Source of the DNA: Chersky-822 sp035533915
GTDB lineage: Bacteria; Actinomycetota; Actinomycetes; Streptosporangiales; Streptosporangiaceae
NCBI GenBank assembly: GCA_035533915.1
Contig: DATLSX010000086.1
Location: 1 to 64,000 of the forward strand
Direction of reading: 5' to 3'
Length of the DNA stretch: 64,000 nt
A program made the translations under genes and the position numbers. Of this stretch, positions 7,711-15,852 are shown piece after piece; position 1 is the first letter of the stretch, and the number at the start of each line of letters is the position of its first letter. Below the pieces are notes generated by a model. The model had not been told where the DNA came from. It saw nothing but the letters and a program-made list of their open reading frames with translations, and ran no database searches.

Positions 7711-8928
7711 GTGCCAGCGGTAGTGTTCTATAGCAAAGGCGGTCAGGCGGAGTCGCTTCCGGCGACCCCTGGCATGACCGTCAAAGACGTGCTCCGTAAC
7801 AACGGCATCCCTGCCAATGCCGTGCTGACCTGGATTAACGGCTCCGTCGTCAGTGAGAAAGCGGCGCTGGGCCCCGATGACCATGTGGAAATCCGCCAGG
7901 TACGCCACTATGACCTGGACGTCACTCGCCGCCCGGCGGCCCGTATCCTGCCGTCCGCCCGGCCGCCCGTGTACTCCAAGTCGGTCGTCTTCGACGAGTC
8001 AGGCCAGCTCGAAGTGCAGACCGAGGACATGGACGAAGGCCAGTTCGTCGACTACATCGAGCAGATCTTCGCCAGTGCCGTGACCGACCACGGGCTGCTC
8101 GCCGCCGACGCGGCAGCGGTCGTCGGCTTGTCCGGCGGGCGGGACAGTGTCGCCTTCCTGAAGCTCCTTGAGCGGTGCGCGGACCGGATCGGCCGCTTCC
8201 CGCTGACCGCGGTGACCGTCACCGGGCTGCCCGACTGGGAAGAGCCCGCCACGTTCGGGGCGGCCCGCGCCGTCGCCGAGTCACTCGGCGTGCAGCAGGT
8301 CCTTGTCGACAAGGAGGCAATCCGCGAGACCTTCCAGCTGCGGCGCGACTTCCACGACGTGATGCAGGACGTGGTAGGCGGCCAGTCGCGGCAGATGGTC
8401 ATGGTCATCACCCATCACGTCATGCGCCGGATGGTGGAGATCGAAGGAGTGCGCCGCGGTGTGGATACGGTCGCACTCGGGCTCAACGCGGACGACCTCT
8501 TTGCCACCATCGTCACCTGGATCACTTCCGGATTCACGATGGGCGGCATTCCGAGCCGGGAGATCGGCAAGCTGCGGTACGTGTTCCCGCTCTTCCGCAT
8601 CACCAAGAAGGAACTCACGCTCTACCTGGAGATCGTCGCGCCCGAATTGAACAGACAGGGTACGCCGGGCCGGTTCACCACCGGCCCGGGTGAGCGGTCG
8701 ATGGCCTACGCCATCACCGACCATCTGTACGACCTGTGGCCAGGCATCGACTACTACGTGTTCGATGCCTACCGGTCGATCACCGAGCGGTTCGGGCCAG
8801 TGAGCCACGACGAGTGCCGCATCTGCGGCGCCGCGTACCTGCCGCAGCCGGGGGTGCACAATCCGAAGGCGCTGTGCGACGTGTGCCACTTCTTCGCGAT
8901 GAACGAGTACGCCGTGGTGCGAGCCTGA
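7711..8928 (+). CDS. Beta-grasp (ThiS-like)/PP-loop ATPase with zinc ribbon, copy 1
   Basis: A 405-aa protein; GTG start after GAGGAGG. Residues 1-70 form a ThiS/MoaD-like beta-grasp domain (GMTVKDVLRNNGIPANAVLTW, VVSEKAALGPDDHVEIRQV) that is internal and lacks a free C-terminal GG. The PP-loop SGGRDS is at residues 141-146, as in TtcA/TilS-type adenylating enzymes. Four cysteines (C369, C372, C389, C392) form a probable C-terminal zinc ribbon. Such enzymes adenylate a carbonyl oxygen so that sulfur or nitrogen can replace it, usually on tRNA. Next to precursor P1, a peptide substrate or a biosynthetic sulfur-transfer role is inferred. The copy at 17723-18937 is a close paralogue with all motifs at the same positions. 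Confidence 0.82.
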   Translation: MPAVVFYSKGGQAESLPATPGMTVKDVLRNNGIPANAVLTWINGSVVSEKAALGPDDHVEIRQVRHYDLDVTRRPAARILPSARPPVYSKSVVFDESGQLEVQTEDMDEGQFVDYIEQIFASAVTDHGLLAADAAAVVGLSGGRDSVAFLKLLERCADRIGRFPLTAVTVTGLPDWEEPATFGAARAVAESLGVQQVLVDKEAIRETFQLRRDFHDVMQDVVGGQSRQMVMVITHHVMRRMVEIEGVRRGVDTVALGLNADDLFATIVTWITSGFTMGGIPSREIGKLRYVFPLFRITKKELTLYLEIVAPELNRQGTPGRFTTGPGERSMAYAITDHLYDLWPGIDYYVFDAYRSITERFGPVSHDECRICGAAYLPQPGVHNPKALCDVCHFFAMNEYAVVRA

Positions 8929-8940
8929 GCAGACGTGCGG

Positions 8941-9597
8941 CTAGTTCCCTGCGCTGCTCCCGGGCAGCGCAGGGAACCGCTGGCAGACCACCTGCCGCAC
9001 GCGCGCCTGCACCTGCGCGACCGAACCGGTCCCTGGTATGACCGCGAAGCCGGCGAATTCCGGCTGCCGGCGGTAGCCGCGGTCGTTGGCCACCAAGTAC
9101 GCCTCCTCCTCCCGGCCAGCCGCGCGCAGCGCGAGCCTGCGGAATGCCTCTTGCGGCGGGACATCGAGGAAGATAGTGAGGTCAGGGACCGGGAGCCGGC
9201 GCAGCAGCAGGCGCAGGTCATCCTCGTTGGACGCGCCGATCGCATGAGCGGCGGCGTAATGGCACACAGCCGACCGGTCTGTCACGGTCCACTGGTGGCT
9301 GCGCAGTGCCGGCAACACCCGCTCGGTCCAGTCGCGGTATCGCATGAACGCGGCGAGCAGAGTGGTGACGTCACGGCCGAGGACGTCGTGGTGATCGGCG
9401 AGGCCTAGTTCGCCGGCCAGCTCGTCGAGGGTCGAGCGCAGCAGCGAGGGACCTGGCGGTGCCTCCACCGCGACCGTCTGCCCCTGCCCGGACAGCCACT
9501 GCGCGAGCAGCCGCGCCTGGGTCGTCTTGCCCGCCCCGTCGAGACCGCCGAGGCTGACGAGCATGCCGCAGCCGCCGACCGTTCCGGTATCCGTCAC
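8941..9597 (-). CDS. Thymidylate-kinase-like P-loop kinase
   Basis: A 218-aa protein. The P-loop GLDGAGKTTQARLLAQWL lies at residues 18-35. The DRSAVCHYAAAHAIG segment matches the DR(Y/S) substrate-binding motif of dTMP kinases, and a LID-like arginine-rich segment (RRLALRAAGREEEAYL) follows. Dedicated dTMP kinases convert dTMP to dTDP, but divergent members in biosynthetic clusters act on other phosphates. The start may be the internal ATG giving MLVSLGGLDG. It lies inside the peptide cluster with other nucleotide-handling enzymes, and I infer a cluster role. Housekeeping tmk is the alternative, less likely given the sequence divergence. Confidence 0.72.
   Translation of the reverse strand: MTDTGTVGGCGMLVSLGGLDGAGKTTQARLLAQWLSGQGQTVAVEAPPGPSLLRSTLDELAGELGLADHHDVLGRDVTTLLAAFMRYRDWTERVLPALRSHQWTVTDRSAVCHYAAAHAIGASNEDDLRLLLRRLPVPDLTIFLDVPPQEAFRRLALRAAGREEEAYLVANDRGYRRQPEFAGFAVIPGTGSVAQVQARVRQVVCQRFPALPGSSAGN
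8944..8977. terminator. Bidirectional terminator hairpin
   Basis: GTTCCCTGCGCTGC (8944-8957) and GCAGCGCAGGGAAC (8964-8977) form a perfect 14-bp stem with a 6-base loop. It lies 16 bases after the PP-loop gene 1 stop and inside the last codons of the convergent kinase gene, so one structure can serve both transcripts. Confidence 0.75.
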
Positions 9598-9731
9598 GGC
9601 ACCGGCCTTCCTGCCATTACCTGGCTCAGTTCGTGAATCGGCGCTTGGCGGTGCTTTAGTCCGATGTCACCAGTCTACCGCCGGTTTATCGGAACCGACA
9701 TAGCCCAGCATTTCGGTCAGGTCGGTGTTGG

Positions 9732-9768
9732 TTGACACCACTATCACCGGAACCTAACCTGACCATTA
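9732..9768 (+). promoter_or_regulatory. Promoter for a leaderless mRNA (nucleotidyltransferase 4)
   Basis: TTGACA (9732-9737), a 17-base spacer and TAACCT (9755-9760). The predicted start at about 9767-9769 coincides with the ATG at 9769, and no ribosome binding site precedes that ATG. Leaderless transcripts are common in actinobacteria. The region 9598-9731 shows no gene. Confidence 0.6.
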
Positions 9769-11109
9769 ATGCAGAACCCGCCAATTCAGCTCGGCGATCC
9801 GCAAGCGCTGCGCCAGCTCTTGATCAGCAGAGGCGCGCCCGACCGCACTGATGACGAGTCGCTGCTGCGCATTGCCCGGTCGCCCGATCACAAGCTGGCG
9901 ATCACTGTGCTGAGCGCGCTGGAGTCTGCGGGACGCGAACTGAGCCAGGCGCAGCAAGCCGAACTTCAGGACAACCGCCGCAGGATCGCCAGGTACCGCG
10001 AGGCCTGGTCGGTGATCAGCGCGGTGGCACCGAAGGCGCGCCTGGTCAAAGGGCCGACGATCGCTGCGTTCTATCCGGCCGGCCTGCTCCGGTCGGCCGG
10101 CGACCTGGACGTGATCTGCCCCCAGGCGGAACTGTGGCTGGCCGCCCGGGCGCTCATCGACGACGGCTGGCAGGTTGGCACGTTCACCGTGCTCCCGGCG
10201 GCAGCGACGGCCCCGGTCGGCTCGACCGGCCAGGCAGGACCCGGCGGCGAAGACGACTGCCGGTGGCACATCCTGGTCGAACTGAGCCAGCCGTCCGATT
10301 CCGACGTCATCGACGAGGCGTATGGCGTGGAGTTGCGCACCGTGGAGGTGGCCACAACCCTGCGCGCCACCGCCAGGCGGACCGGCGGACCGCTCGCGTC
10401 GGCCGCGGCGAACGTATTTGCCCTGGTGGCCGAACGCTGGGAGCGGCCGTTCCGGTCCAGGGATATTTTCGACCTCGCCGTGCTGTCCGAGCGGCTGGAC
10501 GCGGCCGAACGCGGCCGCCTGCGCGCCGCCCTGACCGCCACCGGCCTGTGGCCGGAGATGCGGGAGCTGGCGCGGCTGCTGCGAAGGTCGGGCCTGCGGC
10601 CGGCCCCAGACCTGCCGGGCAGCCGCTGGCTCGCGTGGCGGTCCCGGGCGGTGCGGCTCGCCAGCGCCGTAGCGCTGTGGTCCAGCCCGGTGCGGATTCT
10701 GGGCATACTGTCCGTCGCCACGGTGGATGCGGACCACGGCACCCTGGCTGACCGCCTGGCGCAGGTCGTGCAGCAGCGAATCGGAAGCTGGCGGCTGCTC
10801 AGGCGGGGTCTGCCGCTGTTCGGAGTGCCGCTCCTAGGCGGGCCGCAGGCCGAGGCGGCGCAGGCCGAGGCGGCGCGGGCCGAGGCGGCGCGGGCCGAGG
10901 CGGCGCGGTCTTCGGGGCTGCCAGCTAACGCGGTGCGGGCCGAGGCGGCGCAGTCTTCGGGGCTGCCAGCTAACGCGGTGCGGCTGGAGCGCCGCGGCGC
11001 TCATGTGCTGGCGTTCACTCCGGTCGGCGCGTTCCTGATGGTTGCCGGATCGTGCCCGCAGAACTGGCTGACCGAGGCCGCTGGCGGGCTTGCGGTGGCC
11101 ACAAGCTGA
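9769..11109 (+). CDS. NTP_transf_5-type nucleotidyltransferase 4, with repeat tail
   Basis: A 446-aa protein. The nucleotidyltransferase-fold signature is RLVKGPTIAAFYPAGLLRSAGDLDVICP, with the DxD metal pair in GDLDV, matching the KG...LYP...R...DxD pattern of the three other cluster members but more divergent. A later helical region (NVFALVAERWERPFRSRDIFDLAVL) corresponds to the ERYEQ.(F/Y)RA(R/K)DL segment of the paralogues. Residues about 360-405 are a low-complexity Gln/Arg-Ala-Glu-Ala-Ala tract absent from the paralogues. PF14907 proteins are uncharacterised but recur in peptide natural-product clusters. I infer nucleotidyl transfer to a peptide or small molecule. Expression appears to be from its own leaderless promoter. 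Confidence 0.75.
   Translation: MQNPPIQLGDPQALRQLLISRGAPDRTDDESLLRIARSPDHKLAITVLSALESAGRELSQAQQAELQDNRRRIARYREAWSVISAVAPKARLVKGPTIAAFYPAGLLRSAGDLDVICPQAELWLAARALIDDGWQVGTFTVLPAAATAPVGSTGQAGPGGEDDCRWHILVELSQPSDSDVIDEAYGVELRTVEVATTLRATARRTGGPLASAAANVFALVAERWERPFRSRDIFDLAVLSERLDAAERGRLRAALTATGLWPEMRELARLLRRSGLRPAPDLPGSRWLAWRSRAVRLASAVALWSSPVRILGILSVATVDADHGTLADRLAQVVQQRIGSWRLLRRGLPLFGVPLLGGPQAEAAQAEAARAEAARAEAARSSGLPANAVRAEAAQSSGLPANAVRLERRGAHVLAFTPVGAFLMVAGSCPQNWLTEAAGGLAVATS
10846..10983 (+). repeat. In-frame tandem repeats in nucleotidyltransferase 4
   Basis: Four 15-base units encode (Q/R)AEAA. Then a unit encoding RSSGLPANAV and another RAEAA occur, and a second QSSGLPANAV copy follows. 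All units are multiples of three, so the frame survives, and copy number probably varies between strains. Confidence 0.8.
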
Positions 11110-11146
11110 CGACGGTTGGGCATAAACCGGCCATTCCGGGAACGGC

Positions 11147-11161
11147 CTGCCCTACGGGCAG
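11147..11161. terminator. Hairpin between convergent genes
   Basis: CTGCCC-TAC-GGGCAG forms a 6-bp stem in the gap between nucleotidyltransferase 4 and the convergent phosphodiesterase gene. It is a plausible bidirectional terminator, without a U-tract. Confidence 0.4.
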
Positions 11162-11233
11162 ACGTGATCGGTGATCGTGGTCGATTCTCAGTCGTCGCCA
11201 CTGACTAACGTCCGCGATCATGGTCTGGACTGG

Positions 11234-12415
11234 TCAGGTAGCCGGGTGCCAGATCGCTAGCGGGACTAGTACCTCGTCGGCGGTCATCGAGCCATGCTCG
11301 TATCCGGTCGTCGTATCTGGAGCAGGAAAGTCAGGGCCATGTGCCAGCAGGATGATCTCGCCCAGCCGTCGCTGGCCGACCGAGCCAGGAGCGACCAGGC
11401 CCCACTGCGCGAGCTGCTCGTGCCCCACGACTGTCGCGTCCGGGATCTGCTCGGCGAGCTGACCGGCCAGCCGGTCCGCATACCTGGGGTGCGGGTAGAT
11501 CCACCTGGTCCTGCCCGCTCCCCCGGCGGGAAGCCGGCACCAGCGTTCACTCGTCGCCGCCTGCCAGGCAGCGAGCGTGTCGGCGCTCGGGTGGTTCGGG
11601 GTCAGACCGTGGTCGCTGAAGACCAGCACTGCCGCGCCGTCGGCGCGCAGACGCTGCACGACACCGTCGAGTGCCACAGCGGCCGCGTGCAGCTTGTCGT
11701 CGAAACCGTGCCGGTGAATGTGCGTGTCCAGGTCCAGGTAGGCCCACGTCAGCGCGGCCGGGCGGGCGGCTGCGAGCTCGGATATCTGGTCGCCGAACGT
11801 CCGCATCCGGCCCAGCGGATCAGGAGCCGGCGGCAGCGCGGGAGCGATCTGGTCGGCGCCGTGCAACAGCCGGCCGAGTACCTCGGAGTGCAGGCCGGCT
11901 AGCTCACCAGGCAGCACGGTCGTCGGGATGCCGTCGCGAGCCAGGACGTCGAAGACAGTCGGCAGCTCAGGCGTTCGCGTCGGGCGCGCCGGCGCCGGCC
12001 CGGTGGGATCGGCAACCTGACCGTCGTGGCAGTTGACCGTCCGCAGCCCGTCCGCGTGCAGGTACTGCACGCCGATGAATCCGTGCGTGTCGGCGGGCTG
12101 GCCGGTGACCGAGGTAAGCAGGCAGGCGATCGTCGTGGTCGGGAATTCGCTGGTGAGCGGCAGGAACACATCCGGCCTCAGTGCCCTGGCCGCATGCGGG
12201 TACCCCAGCCCGTCCACCGCGATCACCACCAGGTTGCGGCGAGGGCCGAGCCGGACTGGACCCTGGTCGCGAAAAGCACCGGTGATCGCCGAGGCGACCG
12301 CACCGAGGTGCTGCTCGCGGTGGCGCCGGTGCAGGCCACCTACCGGCAGCCTGGCCTGGGTCAGCAGGACCTGGGGTGTTGCCTCGTCGGTCATAACCGC
12401 GATCATCCTCTCCAC
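11234..12415 (-). CDS. Alkaline-phosphatase-superfamily phosphodiesterase / nucleotide pyrophosphatase
   Basis: A 393-aa protein of the type I phosphodiesterase/NPP family (PF01663). Visible motifs are the metal/nucleophile region VVIAVDGLGYPHA and FPTTTIACLLTSVTGQ (Thr nucleophile), then YLDLDTHIHRHG, VFSDHGLTPNH and the distal histidine in YEHGSMTADEV: together the two-zinc site. The family cleaves phosphodiester or pyrophosphate bonds, often in nucleotides. The start could also be ATG at about 12394 (MTDEATPQ). In a cluster full of nucleotide-transfer enzymes it might remove a nucleotide group or provide self-protection; that is inference. It lies just downstream of the 18.9-12.5 kb operon on the same strand. 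Confidence 0.82.
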   Translation of the reverse strand: MERMIAVMTDEATPQVLLTQARLPVGGLHRRHREQHLGAVASAITGAFRDQGPVRLGPRRNLVVIAVDGLGYPHAARALRPDVFLPLTSEFPTTTIACLLTSVTGQPADTHGFIGVQYLHADGLRTVNCHDGQVADPTGPAPARPTRTPELPTVFDVLARDGIPTTVLPGELAGLHSEVLGRLLHGADQIAPALPPAPDPLGRMRTFGDQISELAAARPAALTWAYLDLDTHIHRHGFDDKLHAAAVALDGVVQRLRADGAAVLVFSDHGLTPNHPSADTLAAWQAATSERWCRLPAGGAGRTRWIYPHPRYADRLAGQLAEQIPDATVVGHEQLAQWGLVAPGSVGQRRLGEIILLAHGPDFPAPDTTTGYEHGSMTADEVLVPLAIWHPAT

Positions 12416-12460
12416 GATGAGAAGGAGCCTGGCAACGCTCCCGCCGAGGCCGCGGGTCCG

Positions 12461-13825
12461 TCAGCCGGACGGCTTGGCGAGGGTCACTTCTTCGCAGGGG
12501 ATCACAGCCTCGCAGGGGATCACTGCCTCGCCGGCCTGCGCGGGCCCGGCCTGCGCGGGCCCGGCCTGCGCGCGCCCGGCCTGCGCGGGAGTCTGCGCTG
12601 ACTCACTCTGTGCGGGTCCAGGCTTGGTGATCTTGAGGTACGGCAGCAACCCCAAGCCGACCGCCGTGAACCCAGCCGCCACGCCGATGTAGATCAGCCG
12701 AAACCCGACCACCCCGATCACCGCGGCACCTACCCCGATCGAGGTGGCGAACGGCAGCCCGATGATGGCCTCGGAGGCCGAGATGGCCCTGCCCTGCATC
12801 TCCTTCCTGGTCCGGCGCTGCACTATCGTGAGCTCGGCGACGAGCACCATAGGCAAGCCGAGACCCAGCAGCACGATGCCGCTGACCGCGGCGGGCAGCG
12901 TGGCCGTGGCCGAGATCGCCAGTCCCAGCCCGTTGAGCAGGAATCCGGCGCAGGCGACGGCGTATTCGCCGACCTTGCGCATCATCGCGCCGACGAACAG
13001 GCCGGCTACGATGCTGCCGCCGGCCTCCAGGCTCGCCAGCACCCCGATCATCGCGGTGGGCTTGTGCAGGCCCTGGCCGACCAGGGAGAACATCGCCACG
13101 TCGATCATTCCCGCACCGCCGAACGCGACGGTGCTCGCCAAGATCATGCGCCGGATAACCGGGTTCGTCAGCACGTGCTTGAGGCCCGCCGCGAGTTCGC
13201 CGAGGAACTTCCCTGCCTGAGCTTCCTCGGTACCCTCGCCGCCGGACCGCTTGAGATCGGGCACCCGGCGCAGCAGCAGGTAGCACCCGGCGGAGACCAG
13301 GAACGTCCCGATATCCGCCCACACGACGACCGCAATGCCCCAGGCCGCGTACATCCCTGCCCCGGCCAGCGGGCCGACAATCCGCATGCCCTGGTTCACG
13401 CTGTTGAACAGGCCGTTGGCCTCGCCAAGCAGTTCGTCGGGCACCATCGAGTGCAGCAGCCCGCCACGGGCGGACCGGTAGATCAGGTTTGATACCCCGT
13501 ACAGCCCGGCGACCACGTAGATCAGCCAGACACCTGACCGTCCGGGCACCACGAAGAGCAGCGTGACCACCACCCCGGTCACCAGGTCGTTGACCATCAG
13601 CAGCAGCCGACGCGGGAACCTGTCGACGAGGAGGCCGGTGCCCGGTCCGGACAGCGAAGCCGCCGCGAGCAGCAGGTAGATGAGGCCCGCTGCGCCGCTC
13701 GAACCAGTCAGGTCCTTCACCCAGATGCCGAGCACGATGAGCAGCGCCGAGTTGCCGAAGATGTTCATCGACTGGCCGGCGAAGAGTATCTGCATGTTTC
13801 GGTCCGCGAGAACCCGCAGTTTCAT
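12461..13825 (-). CDS. MFS exporter 1 of the peptide cluster
   Basis: A 454-aa protein starting MKLRVLADRNMQ. Its ATG overlaps the stop of the M28 peptidase gene (TGATG), so translation is coupled. Twelve hydrophobic segments and the loop GLLVDRFPRRLLLMVNDL identify the MFS. It is a clear paralogue of 29272-30534: both share VLADRN, GQSMN.FGNSA, LIVLGIWVKDLTGSS and HSMVPDELLG. The C-terminus has short tandem repeats (AQAGP and EAVIPC units) from residue ~415 on. It probably exports the cluster product. Having two such pumps suggests two products or stages. Confidence 0.82.
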   Translation of the reverse strand: MKLRVLADRNMQILFAGQSMNIFGNSALLIVLGIWVKDLTGSSGAAGLIYLLLAAASLSGPGTGLLVDRFPRRLLLMVNDLVTGVVVTLLFVVPGRSGVWLIYVVAGLYGVSNLIYRSARGGLLHSMVPDELLGEANGLFNSVNQGMRIVGPLAGAGMYAAWGIAVVVWADIGTFLVSAGCYLLLRRVPDLKRSGGEGTEEAQAGKFLGELAAGLKHVLTNPVIRRMILASTVAFGGAGMIDVAMFSLVGQGLHKPTAMIGVLASLEAGGSIVAGLFVGAMMRKVGEYAVACAGFLLNGLGLAISATATLPAAVSGIVLLGLGLPMVLVAELTIVQRRTRKEMQGRAISASEAIIGLPFATSIGVGAAVIGVVGFRLIYIGVAAGFTAVGLGLLPYLKITKPGPAQSESAQTPAQAGRAQAGPAQAGPAQAGEAVIPCEAVIPCEEVTLAKPSG

Positions 13826-15852
13826 CAATGGCCTCCATCCGCTGGCACGCGCACCCAGCCTGCCCGGCCGAGCATCCCGAGAAAACCCTCGGCGAACGCG
13901 ATGGGCATCGGCAGTTCGCTGCTCAGCGCCGCCCACCAGGCGACGTCACGTTCGCTGCGCTCGCCGTCGACGCCGTGCAGCAAGGCGACCGCCCGGGTGT
14001 AGTTGCCGCCCCTGTCCTGGGAGAGCTTGTCGTCGAGCCAGTGCCGGTCCTGCGGCGTCGCCGCCTCGGCGAGCGCGCGCAGGTTCGCTGGCCCATCCCA
14101 GCACCGCACCAGCGGACGGCCGGCACTCCCCCGGTCAGCACTCCCCCGGTCGCGGTGGCTCGCGCACGCCTGTCGTCTGCGGGTGCTCGCGTGCTCAGGC
14201 TCGCAGCCTGGCGGTTCCTGCTGGCCATCTGCTATCCGCGCCGCGGCGACGGCGGCGATCGACCGGACCGAGGCGATGGCGGCGTCCAGCCAGGCGCTAT
14301 CGAGTCCGGCAGCGGACAGTGCTTCGACAGCACCGACGGCAACCTCGCCTCGGTGCCGCAGCCAGAGCGCGGCGTTCACGTCCGCATGCGGGTCGAGTTC
14401 CGGGCCGTCATGCGACGGACCGAACGGCCGGCGGGCCGGACGGCGGCCCGGCAGGGTCGCCAGGACATGGTCGGCCGCCCAGCTGAGGGTGGCCTCGCCC
14501 ACGTCGGCGGCTAGTTCCGGATCTGCCCGCCGGCGCACGGCCGCCGCGACCGCACAGGCCACCGCGGCGGTCCGCCGCAGTTCGGCGGGATCGACCAGGT
14601 CTGCGGTATCGGCCGAGCTGTGGTTCGCGCGGTCGGGCCAGTGACCGAGAGCAACCGCCTGGCACCTCGTCGGCGAGTCGGCGAGCAGCGCGTGATCGGA
14701 GCCCCCGGCGAACGGGGTCGCGCGCCAGGTCCACGGGTCGCACGGAACCGCGCCGCTGTATGAACGTGCGGCCACCGGCAGCAGCCCGGCGCAACGTTCG
14801 GCGAGAGCGGGCAGGAACGAGGGGAGGTCGTCCGGGCCGCGCTCGATGACCAGCGGACCGCCGCAGCGCTGGACGTTCTGGCCGGCCATGTCGACATTCA
14901 CCGCGAGCGTCGGCCGCGCCGCGCGGCCGCCGAGCACCTCGTCATGCAGGTACGCGGCAATCCCCACGAACTCCGGCCCCCACAGGAACCGCACGCCGGG
15001 CCGTCCGGCAGCGGTTGCGCCGCGGCCGGCCCAGTTTCCCTGGTGCGCGGCCAGCACCCGGGCGATGCCGAGCAGCGCGGCGACACCGGAGGCATTGTCG
15101 TTCGCGCCGGGCTTGGGATGGCATAGGTGGGCGGTGAGCAGGAACTCCTCGTCGCTGGTACCAGGAAGCCAGCCAGTTACCACGGGCACGCCGAAGCCGG
15201 CCGGGTCCACGCAAACCTCGACGCTGGTCGGCGCCCCCGTGTCAGCCGCGGCGAGTAGCCTGGCGATCTGGGCCTGGGTGACGCTGAACGCCGAAAGCTC
15301 GCAGCCAGCCGGGAGTTCCAGCCTGCCGACCTGGTCAGGGCGGCGGTCTGGCCGCCCGCCGAGCGGGTCGAGCGCGACCGCGACCGCGCCAGCCGCGGTG
15401 AGCGGCCCGGTGACCGCGCCGAGCGCTACCGGCTCGTCGGCGACGACGAGCGCCCCGCACGGATCGGCGCCGCGGCGCACGGCGCTCCACCGGAGCACTG
15501 GCACGGCACGCTCGCCCGGTAAGGTCGGCGCGGAGTAGGCGGCGAGCGTGTACGCCTGTTCGGGATACCTGACCACGGCGTCTCCGGCCACGACGAGCCT
15601 GGCCCGTACTGGCGTCCAGGGCAGCGGAGCGCGATAGCTCCACCAGCGCCGCGCGCCGTCGGCGGGAAACGACAGCACGGTGACCTCTGCCAGGCCCGCG
15701 GCCCGCGCCCGTTCGGCGACGTACGCCGCGGCCGCGGCGATGCCGGCCGAGGCCTGGTACCGGTCGTGCTGGCAGACCGCGATGACGTCGGCAAGCGCCT
15801 GCTCCTGGTCGAACTCGGCGTGCACCGCGGTCACGAGGTCGGCGAGGCGCAT
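13825..15852 (-). CDS. M28-family zinc aminopeptidase-like protein
   Basis: A 675-aa protein with M28 zinc-peptidase motifs: LLTAHLCHPKPGANDNASGVAALLG (zinc His and bridging Asp), WGPEFVG (catalytic Glu region), NVDMAGQN, and FAGGSDHALLAD with NHSSADTADLVDP. This resembles the DUF4910 aminopeptidase group. About 240 further C-terminal residues are uncharacterised. No signal peptide is visible, so it is probably cytoplasmic. It overlaps the upstream gene (TGATG at 15852) and the downstream MFS gene (TGATG at 13825), a tightly coupled operon. A role in trimming a leader or intermediate before export is inferred; it might instead act on a small amide. Confidence 0.8.
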   Translation of the reverse strand: MRLADLVTAVHAEFDQEQALADVIAVCQHDRYQASAGIAAAAAYVAERARAAGLAEVTVLSFPADGARRWWSYRAPLPWTPVRARLVVAGDAVVRYPEQAYTLAAYSAPTLPGERAVPVLRWSAVRRGADPCGALVVADEPVALGAVTGPLTAAGAVAVALDPLGGRPDRRPDQVGRLELPAGCELSAFSVTQAQIARLLAAADTGAPTSVEVCVDPAGFGVPVVTGWLPGTSDEEFLLTAHLCHPKPGANDNASGVAALLGIARVLAAHQGNWAGRGATAAGRPGVRFLWGPEFVGIAAYLHDEVLGGRAARPTLAVNVDMAGQNVQRCGGPLVIERGPDDLPSFLPALAERCAGLLPVAARSYSGAVPCDPWTWRATPFAGGSDHALLADSPTRCQAVALGHWPDRANHSSADTADLVDPAELRRTAAVACAVAAAVRRRADPELAADVGEATLSWAADHVLATLPGRRPARRPFGPSHDGPELDPHADVNAALWLRHRGEVAVGAVEALSAAGLDSAWLDAAIASVRSIAAVAAARIADGQQEPPGCEPEHASTRRRQACASHRDRGSADRGSAGRPLVRCWDGPANLRALAEAATPQDRHWLDDKLSQDRGGNYTRAVALLHGVDGERSERDVAWWAALSSELPMPIAFAEGFLGMLGRAGWVRVPADGGH

